This document shows, piece by piece, positions 47,431 to 56,232 of a stretch of DNA of 64,000 bases; positions within the stretch are counted from its first letter, which is position 1, and each line of letters begins with the position of its first letter. Origin of the DNA: Gordonia effusa NBRC 100432 (GTDB lineage: Bacteria; Actinomycetota; Actinomycetes; Mycobacteriales; Mycobacteriaceae); the NCBI RefSeq assembly GCF_000241305.1, contig NZ_BAEH01000132.1:1-64000 (forward strand), written 5' to 3'. A program made the position numbers and the translations under genes. Below the pieces are notes generated by a model. That model had not been told where the DNA came from, did no database searches, and saw only the letters and a program-made list of their open reading frames with translations.

Positions 47431-48753
47431 ATGCCGATGTCCTCCGACAGTCCCCGACGCTTCGCCGTTATCGGTTCCGGAATCTCCGGGCTGATGGCCG
47501 CCTACGTGCTGGCCCGCAACGACCACGTGACCCTCTTCGAGGCCGACAATCGGCTCGGCGGGCACGCGCACACCCACGATGTGCCGCTACCTAACGCCAC
47601 GACCGTTCAGGTCGACACCGGGTTTATCGTGCACAACCAGCGGACCTACCCCACCCTCATTCGGCTCTTCGACGAACTCGGCGTGCAAACCCGCGAATCG
47701 GATATGTCGATGTCGGTCGCCATTCCCGACGTCGGCCTGGAGTATGCGGGCGGCAAAGGTATCCGCGGTCTGATCCCCTCATCGAGTTCGCTGCGCAATC
47801 GTAGATATCTGCGCCTACTCACCCAGGTGCCCAGATTTCACCGCGCCGCGCGACGACTACTCGCCGAACCGGAATCCATGCCGGTATCACTGCGCGGCTT
47901 CCTCGACGACGTCGGATTCGATGCGGACTTCCACGACTACTTCATCACCCCGCTGGTCTCCGCGGTCTGGTCCTGCGATCCGGCCGACGCGCTGGACTAT
48001 CCGGCGAGGTATCTGTTCACCTTCCTCGACCATCACGGCATGCTCTCTATCACCGGGTCGCCGACCTGGCGCACCGTCGTCGGCGGCTCGGCGCGCTACG
48101 TGGACCGGGTCGCCGCCGAGTTACCTGACGTTCGCATCGGAACTCCGGTTGCGGCATTGACTCGACGATCCGGTGGCGTCACCGTGACGACCGAGGCCGG
48201 CTCATCCGAAGAGTTCGACGGGGCCGTCGTCGCCACTCATCCGCATCAAGCGTTACGACTACTGGCCCAGCCGACTTCTCGTGAGCGAGAACTGTTGAGC
48301 GCCATCACCTATTCGCCCAACCGGGCATTGCTACACACCGACGAATCGGTATTGCCGATAACCGCGAATGCCCGCGCGTCGTGGAATTATCTAGTACCGC
48401 CGTCGAATCGCGCGACTCCCGACGGCGTCGTTGTCACCTACGACGTGACCCGTCTCATGCGCCTGTCAGCTGGCGGCCCTCGAATGTTGGTGACCCTCAA
48501 CGGATCCGAGTTCGTTGATCCGGCCATGGTTATCGACGAGATGTCCTACGAACACCCGCTCTACACCGCGGCGGCGGTCGACGCCGCCGCTGCGCTCGAC
48601 GAAATCGATTCAGGCACAATCGCTTTCGCCGGAGCATATCGCGGATGGGGATTTCACGAGGACGGTGCGCTCGCGGGGCTCCGGGCCGCGCAGCGACTCG
48701 GTGGTCGCTGGACACCCAAGTCGAATTCGCCGATAGCACTGGCTCGCCGATGA
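47431..48753 (+). CDS. FAD-dependent amine-oxidase-like oxidoreductase (Rv0449c-like)
   Basis: 440 residues. Dinucleotide-binding IGSGISGLMAAYVLARNDHVTLFEADNRLGGHAHTH at the N-terminus and a C-terminal FAD motif (IAFAGAYRGWGFHEDGALAGLRAA). First gene of the SigK operon, as Rv0449c is in M. tuberculosis. Related flavoproteins in light and singlet-oxygen regulons act on unsaturated or methylated fatty acids; that role here is inferred from the neighbouring cyclopropane-synthase-like gene. Its stop overlaps the DUF1365 ATG (ATGA). Confidence 0.92.
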   Translation: MPMSSDSPRRFAVIGSGISGLMAAYVLARNDHVTLFEADNRLGGHAHTHDVPLPNATTVQVDTGFIVHNQRTYPTLIRLFDELGVQTRESDMSMSVAIPDVGLEYAGGKGIRGLIPSSSSLRNRRYLRLLTQVPRFHRAARRLLAEPESMPVSLRGFLDDVGFDADFHDYFITPLVSAVWSCDPADALDYPARYLFTFLDHHGMLSITGSPTWRTVVGGSARYVDRVAAELPDVRIGTPVAALTRRSGGVTVTTEAGSSEEFDGAVVATHPHQALRLLAQPTSRERELLSAITYSPNRALLHTDESVLPITANARASWNYLVPPSNRATPDGVVVTYDVTRLMRLSAGGPRMLVTLNGSEFVDPAMVIDEMSYEHPLYTAAAVDAAAALDEIDSGTIAFAGAYRGWGFHEDGALAGLRAAQRLGGRWTPKSNSPIALARR

Positions 48754-49487
48754 CACATACCCCAGCGATGTATCGCACGGAGATCACTCACCGACGTACC
48801 GCGCCGGTTGTCAACCGATTCCGCTACCGGAGCCTGTCCTGGTTCATCGATATCGATGACCTCCCACCGATCACTCGGTGGCTACGGCCCTTCGCGAGCT
48901 TTCGCGCACGCGACCATCTGAGCCCGCCAGAGCATGGCCGCGACACCCTGCGGAACAGAGTTGACGCCGAACTCGAACGTCACGGGATCACCCCGCAACC
49001 GGGGACGGTCACCGCGTTGCTCAACGCCCGCACGCTGGGCTACGTCTTCGATCCACTCACGCTGTATTGGTGCCACCGCCGCGACGGGCAACTGTATGCG
49101 GTTCTCGCAGAAGTACATAACACCTACGGCGGGCGGCATTGCTACGCCGTGGTTCCCGATGATCAGGACCGGGCACAGGTCGACAAGGAGTTCTACGTCT
49201 CCCCGTTCAACGTCGTCGGCGGCAGCTACTCGATGCGGGTACCCGAGCCCGACGACCGCCTGCGAATCGATATCACCTGGTATCCGCCGAGCGGACCGCC
49301 GTTTCACGCGGCGGTCAGCGGCACGCGAACCGCGGTGACTACGCGCGGCGTACTCACCGCGCAGCTACGCGCGCCACTCGCCCCGATTGTGGTATCGGCG
49401 CGAATTCGCTTACAGGGCATCACCTTGTGGCGCAAAGGACTTCAGATCATCCCCCGACCCAACAGCCGAGTGAGGAGACACTCATGA
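48750..49487 (+). CDS. DUF1365-family protein (Rv0448c-like)
   Basis: 245 residues. AMYRTEITHRRTAPVVNRFRYRSLSWFIDIDDLP, then RTLGYVFDPLTLYWCHRRDG, HCYAVV and KEFYVSPFNVVGGSYSMRV are DUF1365 hallmarks. Function unknown, but the family travels with cyclopropane synthases and DUF1295 proteins in stress and light regulons. ATGA overlaps on both sides. Confidence 0.92.
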   Translation: MTHTPAMYRTEITHRRTAPVVNRFRYRSLSWFIDIDDLPPITRWLRPFASFRARDHLSPPEHGRDTLRNRVDAELERHGITPQPGTVTALLNARTLGYVFDPLTLYWCHRRDGQLYAVLAEVHNTYGGRHCYAVVPDDQDRAQVDKEFYVSPFNVVGGSYSMRVPEPDDRLRIDITWYPPSGPPFHAAVSGTRTAVTTRGVLTAQLRAPLAPIVVSARIRLQGITLWRKGLQIIPRPNSRVRRHS

Positions 49488-50749
49488 CGATGGAATTCCA
49501 CCTACGACCGCCAGCGGTGGACACTCGCACGTGGCCGGATGTGGCAGCGGTGCCCCATGGCCTACGCGCCCGCCTTGCCGCGCCAATAACGATGGCGCTG
49601 TTGCGGCGGGCCGCTGACCGAGCGGGCATCTGCGTCGAATTAGCCTCTGGCACACCATCACATATCGACGCCCCGACGATGATGATCGCCGACCCCGATG
49701 CCTTCGCCCGACGCGTGGGGACACACGGACTGATCGGACTCGGCGAGTCCTATATGGCCGGCGAATGGGATTCGCCCGACCTCGTCGACGTTTTGACCCG
49801 GCTGGCTGGGGTAATCTCGACGTCGGTACCACGCTGGCTACAACGGCTACGCACATTGCACCTGGCTTCACCACCTGATGCCGACGACCCGGCAATAGCC
49901 AACTCGCGCAACAATATTGCCCGCCACTACGACCTCTCCAACGAATTCTTCGCCAGCTTTCTCGACGATACTATGACGTATTCGGCCGCACTATTCGACA
50001 ATCCCGACGCCGCACGATGGGATGATCTCGCCACCGCGCAACATCGTAAGATCGATCGCCTGCTCGACCAGGCCGGCGTCGGCGGGGGAACTCGATTACT
50101 CGAAATCGGTACCGGCTGGGGTGAATTGGCCTTGCGCGCGGCAGCCCGCGGCGCACATGTCCACTCGGTCACGCTGTCGAGCGAACAGCTTCGGGCCGCG
50201 CAAGCGAAGGTGCGGGCGGCCGGATTGTCCGACCGCGTCGATATCACGCTGACCGACTATCGCGATGTGACCGGGCAGTACGACGCGGTGGTGTCGGTGG
50301 AGATGATCGAGGCCGTCGGCTACGCCTATTGGCCGACATACTTCGCCACGCTTCGCCGCCTCCTCACTCCCGGCGGAAGAGTTGCCCTGCAAGCGATTAC
50401 GATGCCGCACGATCGAATGCTGGCCAGCCGCAACACGCACACCTGGATTCAGAAGTACATCTTCCCGGGCGGCCTGCTCCCCTCGACTCGCGCTATCGAC
50501 GACAACGCGGCAGCGGCAGGACTGCGGGTAGTCGATCGCCTAAGCATGGCAGCGCATTACGCACAGACACTGATGCTGTGGCGGCACCGATTCGACACCG
50601 TCGGGGTGTCGTCTCTCCCACCCGGCAGCGACGACGTGTTCGTGCGGATGTGGCATTTCTATCTCACCTATTCCGAGGCGGGTTTCCGGTCGAACTATCT
50701 CGACGTCGAACAGTTCACCCTGCGCGCCGAAGAGGATCATCATGTCTGA
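49484..50749 (+). CDS. ufaA1: Cyclopropane-fatty-acyl-phospholipid synthase family (UfaA1-like)
   Basis: 421 residues. N-terminal lipid-binding part (GLIGLGESYMAGEWDSPDLVDVLTRLA), then the SAM domain: YDLSNEFFASFLDDTMTYSAALF, LLEIGTGWGELALRAAARGA, VVSVEMIEAVGYAYW and HTWIQKYIFPGGLLPS. It methylates or cyclopropanates double bonds of membrane acyl chains. Rv0447c (ufaA1) occupies the same place. Overlaps neighbours by 4 and 8 nt. Confidence 0.93.
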   Translation: MTMEFHLRPPAVDTRTWPDVAAVPHGLRARLAAPITMALLRRAADRAGICVELASGTPSHIDAPTMMIADPDAFARRVGTHGLIGLGESYMAGEWDSPDLVDVLTRLAGVISTSVPRWLQRLRTLHLASPPDADDPAIANSRNNIARHYDLSNEFFASFLDDTMTYSAALFDNPDAARWDDLATAQHRKIDRLLDQAGVGGGTRLLEIGTGWGELALRAAARGAHVHSVTLSSEQLRAAQAKVRAAGLSDRVDITLTDYRDVTGQYDAVVSVEMIEAVGYAYWPTYFATLRRLLTPGGRVALQAITMPHDRMLASRNTHTWIQKYIFPGGLLPSTRAIDDNAAAAGLRVVDRLSMAAHYAQTLMLWRHRFDTVGVSSLPPGSDDVFVRMWHFYLTYSEAGFRSNYLDVEQFTLRAEEDHHV

Positions 50750-51527
50750 CTTCTTCTATGTCGCCGCCTTGTCGGCTGCCGTACTCGCCCTCGTTCAAGC
50801 CGTCACCTACCTTGTCGGACGTCGGATCGGCCGGTACAACGTTGTCGACGTCGCCTGGGGCGTTGGTCTGGTCGCGGTCGCGCTCGTCGCATTGGTCGCC
50901 GGCGACGGCGATCTGACCCGACGAATCCTGCTCGCGGCAATCGTGTCCGTCTGGGGGCTGCGTCTGTCGTGGCATATGTGGCTCAAAAGCGCTGGCGCGG
51001 GCGAAGATCCACGCTATGTGGCCCTACTGGAACGTCATGGTGGCGCACGCCCGGTCACGGTGATCACTCGCATCTTCCTTACTCAGGCGCTCGCGCAGTG
51101 GGTCATCTCGCTGCCGGTGCAAGTGGCTGCGGTCAGTGGTCCGGTCAGCGGCGTCAGCTGGCTACTGGTCGCGATCGGCACCGCGCTGTCGGTCACCGGA
51201 TTTGTTGTCGAAGCAACCGGCGATTGGCAGTTACGCCGGTTCAAATCCGACCCGCGCAATCGCGGTGTGGTGATGGATCGTGGACTGTGGGCGTGGACAC
51301 GTCACCCCAACTATTTCGGCGACGCGTGCGTATGGTGGGGTATCTACGGCATATCGGCCGCGACGTGGCCGGGTGTGTTGATGATCGTGTCGCCGGTATT
51401 GATGACATATTTCCTCGTCGTCGGCACCGGGGCTCGCTTACTAGAACAACATATGGCCGACCGCCCTGGATTCGCCGAATACCAGCGCCGCACAAGCTTT
51501 TTCATCCCGTGGCCGCCCAAGGTCTGA
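50742..51527 (+). CDS. DUF1295-family integral membrane protein (Rv0446c-like)
   Basis: 261 residues, about six helices. The steroid-reductase-like C-terminus is clear: VMDRGLWAWTRHPNYFGDACVWWGIYGISAA, then LEQHMADRPGFAEYQRRTSFFIPWPPK. Such proteins resemble isoprenylcysteine methyltransferase and 5-alpha-reductase folds and could act on lipid double bonds; the actual reaction is unknown. Starts 8 nt inside the preceding gene. Confidence 0.92.
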   Translation: MSDFFYVAALSAAVLALVQAVTYLVGRRIGRYNVVDVAWGVGLVAVALVALVAGDGDLTRRILLAAIVSVWGLRLSWHMWLKSAGAGEDPRYVALLERHGGARPVTVITRIFLTQALAQWVISLPVQVAAVSGPVSGVSWLLVAIGTALSVTGFVVEATGDWQLRRFKSDPRNRGVVMDRGLWAWTRHPNYFGDACVWWGIYGISAATWPGVLMIVSPVLMTYFLVVGTGARLLEQHMADRPGFAEYQRRTSFFIPWPPKV

Positions 51528-51621
51528 GATGATGGCGACCAGGACGGACCGGACCGAGCACGTCGAGAGAACCGGGCGCCAGCGAATGCGGGTCCGCGCG
51601 GACGCGATCGAAGGGACACGG

Positions 51622-52200
51622 ATGAATCAGCGGGCGTCTGCCGAAACCGCGACACTGGACGCACTGCTCGTCCGCGTCGGCGACGGCGACACCGCCGCAT
51701 TCAGCGACTTCTACCACCGCACATCCGCACGTACCTACGGCCTGGTCCTGCGCGTGCTGCGCGATCCGGGATATAGCGAAGAAGTACTGCAAGAGGTCTA
51801 TCTCAACGTCTGGCGCTCGGCCAGATCCTTCGACTCCTCCACCGGCTCGGTGATGGCCTGGCTGCTGACTATCGCACACCGGCGCGCCGTCGATCGTGTG
51901 CGCGCGGAACAGTCGGCGGGCACCCGGGACGCCACCTACTCAGCGGCGACGTATATGCCGCCGCGTGATGATGTTGCCGATACGGTTGTGCACCGCTCCG
52001 ACTCAGCGGTGGTCGTCGACTGCCTGGACACCTTGAGTGACGCTCAACGGCTGGCGGTCGAATCGGCGTACTACAACAGCCGGACCTATCGGGAGGTGGC
52101 ATCCGACCTCGGCCTTGGGCTCTCAGCGGTCAAGGCCAGGATCCGAGACGGCCTACGCCGACTGCGCGAGTGTGTGTCGGGGGTGAACAACGATGCCTGA
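51622..52200 (+). CDS. sigK: ECF sigma factor SigK
   Basis: 192 residues from ATG 51622, which has AAGGGA upstream and gives the usual SigK length; ATG 51529 is possible. Region 2 reads FSDFYHRTSARTYGLVLRVLRDPGYSEEVLQEVYLNVWRSARSFD with WLLTIAHRRAVDRVRAEQS; region 4 is LSDAQRLAVESAYYNSRTYREVASDLGLGLSAVKARIRDGLRRLR. In M. tuberculosis SigK controls its own operon and mpt70/mpt83. Its 3' end overlaps rskA by 8 nt. A SigK promoter heads the operon. Confidence 0.93.
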   Translation: MNQRASAETATLDALLVRVGDGDTAAFSDFYHRTSARTYGLVLRVLRDPGYSEEVLQEVYLNVWRSARSFDSSTGSVMAWLLTIAHRRAVDRVRAEQSAGTRDATYSAATYMPPRDDVADTVVHRSDSAVVVDCLDTLSDAQRLAVESAYYNSRTYREVASDLGLGLSAVKARIRDGLRRLRECVSGVNNDA

Positions 52201-52927
52201 GCTGTCTTCTGAGGAACTCGTCGACCTCGCCGAGGTCTATGCTCTCGACGCACTGGACGACGCCGAGCGGCGCGACATCTCGATCGCGTTAGCGGCTGCG
52301 GCGCCCGACGTGCGCCGACGATTCGAATCGGTGGTCACCGAGGTTCGGGAGACGCTGGCCGCACATTCGGCAACTCTCGCGCTAGCCCCGCCCGCTCGCG
52401 CTTACGAATCACTGATGGCCGAGGTCGCCCCGGCGTCGGTCGGCGGCACGGTCACCGACCTGACCGCACGGCGTCGGCGGCTGTACGTCGCGTTGGCCGC
52501 CGCCGCTGCCGTGGTCGCGGTGGTGCTCGGCGGCATCGGTATCGCCTCGCGGCTCGGCCAATCCCCCACATCGCCACCGTCGGCGGCCGAACAACTGATG
52601 TCGGCGCGCGACTTGCGGACGTCGACGGCCGCGGTGCCCGGCGGCGGCACGATGACGGTCCTCTATTCACGCAGCGCGAACTCCGCCGTCGTGGTACTCA
52701 ACGACGTCCCAGCACCCGCGGCGCAGTCGGCGTACCAGATGTGGCAGATACCGGGAGCCGGCGCACCAAAATCCCTCGGTGTGATGGATGCCGCGGCGAT
52801 TACCCCGTCGACCCAGGTCTCGGTGCCGAATATCGAAGCGACATCGGCGATCTCGGTCAGCGTCGAACCACCCGGCGGGTCATCCGCACCGACGAAGGTC
52901 GTCGTGTCCGTACCGCTGCGGGAGTGA
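52193..52927 (+). CDS. rskA: Anti-sigma-K factor RskA
   Basis: 244 residues. N-terminal anti-sigma domain (ELVDLAEVYALDALDDAERRDISIALAA), one membrane helix at about 96-118 (LYVALAAAAAVVAVVLGGIGIA), and an extracytoplasmic RskA domain (SAYQMWQIPGAGAPKSLGVMD, SAISVSVEPPGGSSAPT). It holds SigK at the membrane until proteolysis. No zinc-binding HxxxCxxC motif, unlike redox-sensing ZAS anti-sigmas. Followed after 4 nt by the photolyase gene. Confidence 0.92.
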   Translation: MPELSSEELVDLAEVYALDALDDAERRDISIALAAAAPDVRRRFESVVTEVRETLAAHSATLALAPPARAYESLMAEVAPASVGGTVTDLTARRRRLYVALAAAAAVVAVVLGGIGIASRLGQSPTSPPSAAEQLMSARDLRTSTAAVPGGGTMTVLYSRSANSAVVVLNDVPAPAAQSAYQMWQIPGAGAPKSLGVMDAAAITPSTQVSVPNIEATSAISVSVEPPGGSSAPTKVVVSVPLRE

Positions 52928-52931
52928 GCCG

Positions 52932-54317
52932 ATGACCCGTCCCGCCATCATGTGGTTCCGGCGCGACCTTCGCCTCGCGGATCTGCCACCGCTGCTCGCC
53001 GCGGTTGACCGTACCGCCGAGGCAATCGCGGTGTTCGTACTCGACGACGCTCTATTGCGTACCGCCGGTGGGCCGCGAATGGCCTTTCTCGCCGGGTGTG
53101 TGAACGCGCTCAACGACGATCTCAACGGACGGCTGCTGATCCTGCGTGGGCCGCCGGAGGAAGCGATACCCGCGCTGGTTCGTCAGGTCGATGCTGACTC
53201 GGTACATATCAGCGCCGACTTCGGCCCCTATGGCACTGGACGAGATTCGGCGGTCCGGGACGCGTTGAGTGCCACCGGATCCGGTGTGCCACTCATTGCC
53301 ACCGGCTCGCCGTACGCGGTGTCACCGGGACGCATCGTCAACAAGACCGGGAATCCCTACCAGGTGTTCACGCCGTTCCGGCGGGCGTGGCTCGATCACG
53401 GTTGGCACACACCCGCTCACACCGACGCCAACACGGTACGGTGGCTCGACCCGACCGATGTAACGGGCAGGGTGGCAATCGATTCCGCATTCGGCGATCC
53501 CGGCAGCGATGGCCCCCAGCTACTCGCGGCCGGCGAACGAGCTGCCCAAAAGCGTTGGCGTGCTTACCTGCACGATGATCTCGACTCATATTCCGACGAG
53601 CGCGACCGGCCCGATCTGGACACGACTACGCGGTTGTCGGCCTATCTCAAATTCGGGTGTCTACATCCGCGGACGATCCTGCACGACATACGTTCGCGCA
53701 GTGACGAAAACGCCCGAACCTTGCGCAGTGAACTGGCCTGGCGCGACTTCTACGCGGACGTCTTGTATCGCCGCCCCGATACTGCCCGGCACAACTACAA
53801 CAAGAAATTCGACAACCTCCGCCACGACTCTGGACCGCACGCCGATGCGGCGTTCGAGGCCTGGTGCTCGGGCCGGACCGGGTACCCCATCGTCGATGCC
53901 GGGATGCGTCAGTTACTCGCCGAAGGCTGGATGCACAACCGAGTGCGGATGATCGTCGCGTCCTTCCTGACCAAGGATCTCCATCTGCCGTGGTGGTGGG
54001 GCGCAAGACATTTCATGACATACCTCGTTGACGGCGATCTCGCGTCGAATCAACATGGCTGGCAGTGGACCGCCGGCTGCGGCACCGACGCGGCTCCCTA
54101 CTTCCGGGTGTTCAATCCGACGGGCCAGGGTGAACGATTCGACCCGAACGGCGACTATGTCCGCCGTTGGGTACCCGAACTGCGCGGCATCAAGGGAAAA
54201 GCCGTTCATCAACCGTGGAAGCATTCCGAGTCATTCGATAGCGCGGACTACCCGGCCCCCATCGTCGACCACGCCGCGCAGCGCCTCGAAGCGCTCGCCC
54301 GGTACGACGAGTTGTAG
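52932..54317 (+). CDS. phr: Deoxyribodipyrimidine photolyase (class I CPD type)
   Basis: 461 residues. N-terminal antenna domain (IMWFRRDLRLADLPPLLAAV) and C-terminal FAD domain: WRDFYADVLYRRPD, GRTGYPIVDAGMRQLLAEGWMHNRVRMIVASFLTKDL, MTYLVDGDLASNQHGWQWTAG and FNPTGQGERFDPNG. It repairs UV pyrimidine dimers using light. It begins 4 nt after rskA, so it is almost surely co-transcribed with sigK. This addition is not in the M. tuberculosis sigK locus. Confidence 0.96.
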   Translation: MTRPAIMWFRRDLRLADLPPLLAAVDRTAEAIAVFVLDDALLRTAGGPRMAFLAGCVNALNDDLNGRLLILRGPPEEAIPALVRQVDADSVHISADFGPYGTGRDSAVRDALSATGSGVPLIATGSPYAVSPGRIVNKTGNPYQVFTPFRRAWLDHGWHTPAHTDANTVRWLDPTDVTGRVAIDSAFGDPGSDGPQLLAAGERAAQKRWRAYLHDDLDSYSDERDRPDLDTTTRLSAYLKFGCLHPRTILHDIRSRSDENARTLRSELAWRDFYADVLYRRPDTARHNYNKKFDNLRHDSGPHADAAFEAWCSGRTGYPIVDAGMRQLLAEGWMHNRVRMIVASFLTKDLHLPWWWGARHFMTYLVDGDLASNQHGWQWTAGCGTDAAPYFRVFNPTGQGERFDPNGDYVRRWVPELRGIKGKAVHQPWKHSESFDSADYPAPIVDHAAQRLEALARYDEL

Positions 54318-54339
54318 CCGCCACCCCCGCCGTCCCGGC

Positions 54340-54345
54340 TATGCT
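54340..54345 (+). promoter_or_regulatory. -10 box (TATGCT) for leaderless LigD-type polymerase transcript
   Basis: TATGCT, 7 nt, then GTG 54353. The ATG at 54341 lies inside this box, so the GTG is the better start. Confidence 0.5.
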
Positions 54346-54352
54346 CAACGTC

Positions 54353-55303
54353 GTGGGCGCACATGGCGAGCCGATCCAACTCGACGTCGATGGCAAGGCG
54401 GTTCGCGTCTCCAGTCCGGACCGGATCTACTTCCCGGAGCGCGGCGAGACGAAACTCGATCTCGTCAACTACTACCTTTCGGTTGGCGACGGAATAGTGC
54501 GCGCGCTGCGCGACCGACCGTGCATGCTGCACCGCTTTCCCAAGGGCGTCGCCGAGAAGAAGGTGCACCAGAAGCGGCTCCCCGCGGGCGCTCCGGATTG
54601 GATCGAAACCTGCGAGATCTACTTCCCGCGCTACGGCCGCACCGCCGATGAGCTGTGCGTAACCGAGCTGGGCAGTGTCATCTGGGCGGTGCAGATGTCG
54701 ACCGTCGAGTTTCACCCGTGGAACTCACGGCGATTCGATCCCGAAGCGCCCGACGAGTGGCGGATCGACCTCGACCCGATGCCCGACTGCTCGTTTGACC
54801 GCATCCAGCGGGTCGCGCACGTGGTGCAAGAGATCCTGGACGAATTGGGGATGCGCGGTTTCCCGAAGACGTCCGGTGGCCGGGGGCTGCATATCTACGT
54901 ACGTATCGCACCGGAGTGGGGATTCCCGCAGGTGCGGCGGGCAGCCCTCGCATTCGCCCGTGAGGTCGAGCGCCGGGCTCCATCAGAGGTCACCACCACC
55001 TGGTGGCGCAAAGATCGCGACCCCGCGGCCGTCTTCGTGGATTACAACCAGAACACGCGCGATCACACGATGGCGTCGGCATACTCGGTACGAGGAAACC
55101 CACGCGCGACCGTCTCAGCTCCGTTGCGCTGGAACGAGATCGACGATATCGCCCCCGATGACTTCACCATCGCGACGATGCCGGCACGCTACGCCGAGCT
55201 CGGCGATTTACATGCGCAGATCGACGACGTCGCATATCGCCTCGACACCTTGCTGGACTGGGCCGATCGCGACGATCTTCCGCTCGAGGACGCGCAATCG
55301 TAA
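54353..55303 (+). CDS. Stand-alone LigD-type polymerase/primase (PrimPol) domain protein
   Basis: 316 residues, polymerase module only, without ligase or nuclease domains. Motifs: SSPDRIYFPERGETKLDLVNYYL, catalytic Asp pair in WRIDLDPMPDCSFD, TSGGRGLHIYV, and VFVDYNQNTRDHTMASAYSVRG. Such enzymes (PolD1/PolD2 class in mycobacteria) fill gaps or add ribonucleotides in break repair. No ku gene is in the window. It lies 35 nt after phr, likely transcribed with it and also from its own TATGCT box. Ends 31 nt before the convergent nudix gene. Confidence 0.93.
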   Translation: MGAHGEPIQLDVDGKAVRVSSPDRIYFPERGETKLDLVNYYLSVGDGIVRALRDRPCMLHRFPKGVAEKKVHQKRLPAGAPDWIETCEIYFPRYGRTADELCVTELGSVIWAVQMSTVEFHPWNSRRFDPEAPDEWRIDLDPMPDCSFDRIQRVAHVVQEILDELGMRGFPKTSGGRGLHIYVRIAPEWGFPQVRRAALAFAREVERRAPSEVTTTWWRKDRDPAAVFVDYNQNTRDHTMASAYSVRGNPRATVSAPLRWNEIDDIAPDDFTIATMPARYAELGDLHAQIDDVAYRLDTLLDWADRDDLPLEDAQS

Positions 55304-55334
55304 CGTCGATTCGCCGACAACGGATTTCGTCGCC

Positions 55335-56171
55335 CTAGAACTTCAGCTCGTCTCGGTTCTGGCTGGACAGCGATGCGAAATACTCGACGGAATCGGTGAA
55401 CGCGAGTCCTGCGAAGTTGCCGTCGGACGGCACCTCGGGCTCAATCGGCTCGATGATTCGTTGCACCGCAAGCAAATCCGCGACCGTGGAGTATCTCGCC
55501 AGTTCTCGCAACTGAGTCCACGTGGGGGGCAGCAGAAAACACTTCCCGGCCGCCCAATCCTCAAGGGCCCCAGCGGCAGAACGCCAGTATGCCTCCTCGA
55601 CCTCTGTTGTTCGATCATCGGCAACCTGACCTGCGGGCAGTGCGGCGAGAAAGAAGTGGGTGTCGTAGCGACGTTTCTCATTCTTCGGCGTAATCCAGTG
55701 TGCCAGCGGGACAAGGAGATCGGCACGCAGGGTGAGATCATTCGCCGCCAGGAACTCGGCAAGGGACAGAGTCCGATCTTCCAGCAACGAGCGCTGCGGA
55801 GCCAAACTAGTCACGTCGAGCGGTGAACCGTCGGCGGTGCCGACCAGGAGCACACCGCATTCTTCGTAGGTCTCCCGAACCGCGGCGCACACCAGCTTCT
55901 GCGCAACATCCTCGTCGGTGCCGAATTGTGTTGCCCACCAATCGATTCCATGCCCCGACCACGCGATATCCGCGCCGCCGTCGCGTGGATCGACGCCACC
56001 GCCGGGGAACACCGTCATCCCACCCGCGAATGCCATCTGCTTGACGCGGCGCTGCAAGAACACCTCGATGCCCTGCTCACCGTCGCGGACCAGCACCACC
56101 GTCGAGGCGGCTTTCAGCGGCGCAACCGTCGACTCGGAATTCTCGGACATCTGGGCCTCACTTTCACTCAC
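55335..56171 (-). CDS. NUDIX hydrolase (Rv3040c-like)
   Basis: 278 residues. Nudix core: MTVFPGGGVDPRDGG with AVRETYEECGVLLVG (G-x5-E-x7-R-E-x2-E-E-x-G type, lengthened by an insert), plus a C-terminal helical extension (TWTQLRELARYSTVADLLAVQRI). It may act on CoA or nucleotide pyrophosphates; substrate unknown. GTG 56171 has TAGCGT 8 nt upstream. Position equals Rv3040c. Confidence 0.9.
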   Translation of the reverse strand: MSESEAQMSENSESTVAPLKAASTVVLVRDGEQGIEVFLQRRVKQMAFAGGMTVFPGGGVDPRDGGADIAWSGHGIDWWATQFGTDEDVAQKLVCAAVRETYEECGVLLVGTADGSPLDVTSLAPQRSLLEDRTLSLAEFLAANDLTLRADLLVPLAHWITPKNEKRRYDTHFFLAALPAGQVADDRTTEVEEAYWRSAAGALEDWAAGKCFLLPPTWTQLRELARYSTVADLLAVQRIIEPIEPEVPSDGNFAGLAFTDSVEYFASLSSQNRDELKF

Positions 56172-56179
56172 TGTGAGGC

Positions 56180-56185
56180 ACGCTA
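56180..56185 (-). promoter_or_regulatory. -10 box (TAGCGT) for near-leaderless nudix transcript
   Basis: Minus-strand TAGCGT, 8 nt, then GTG 56171, leaving a leader of at most one base. Confidence 0.45.
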
Positions 56186-56232
56186 CTCAACGCGATGACC
56201 TAGCGAACGCTCGGGTGCGGTGTTCGATCGTC

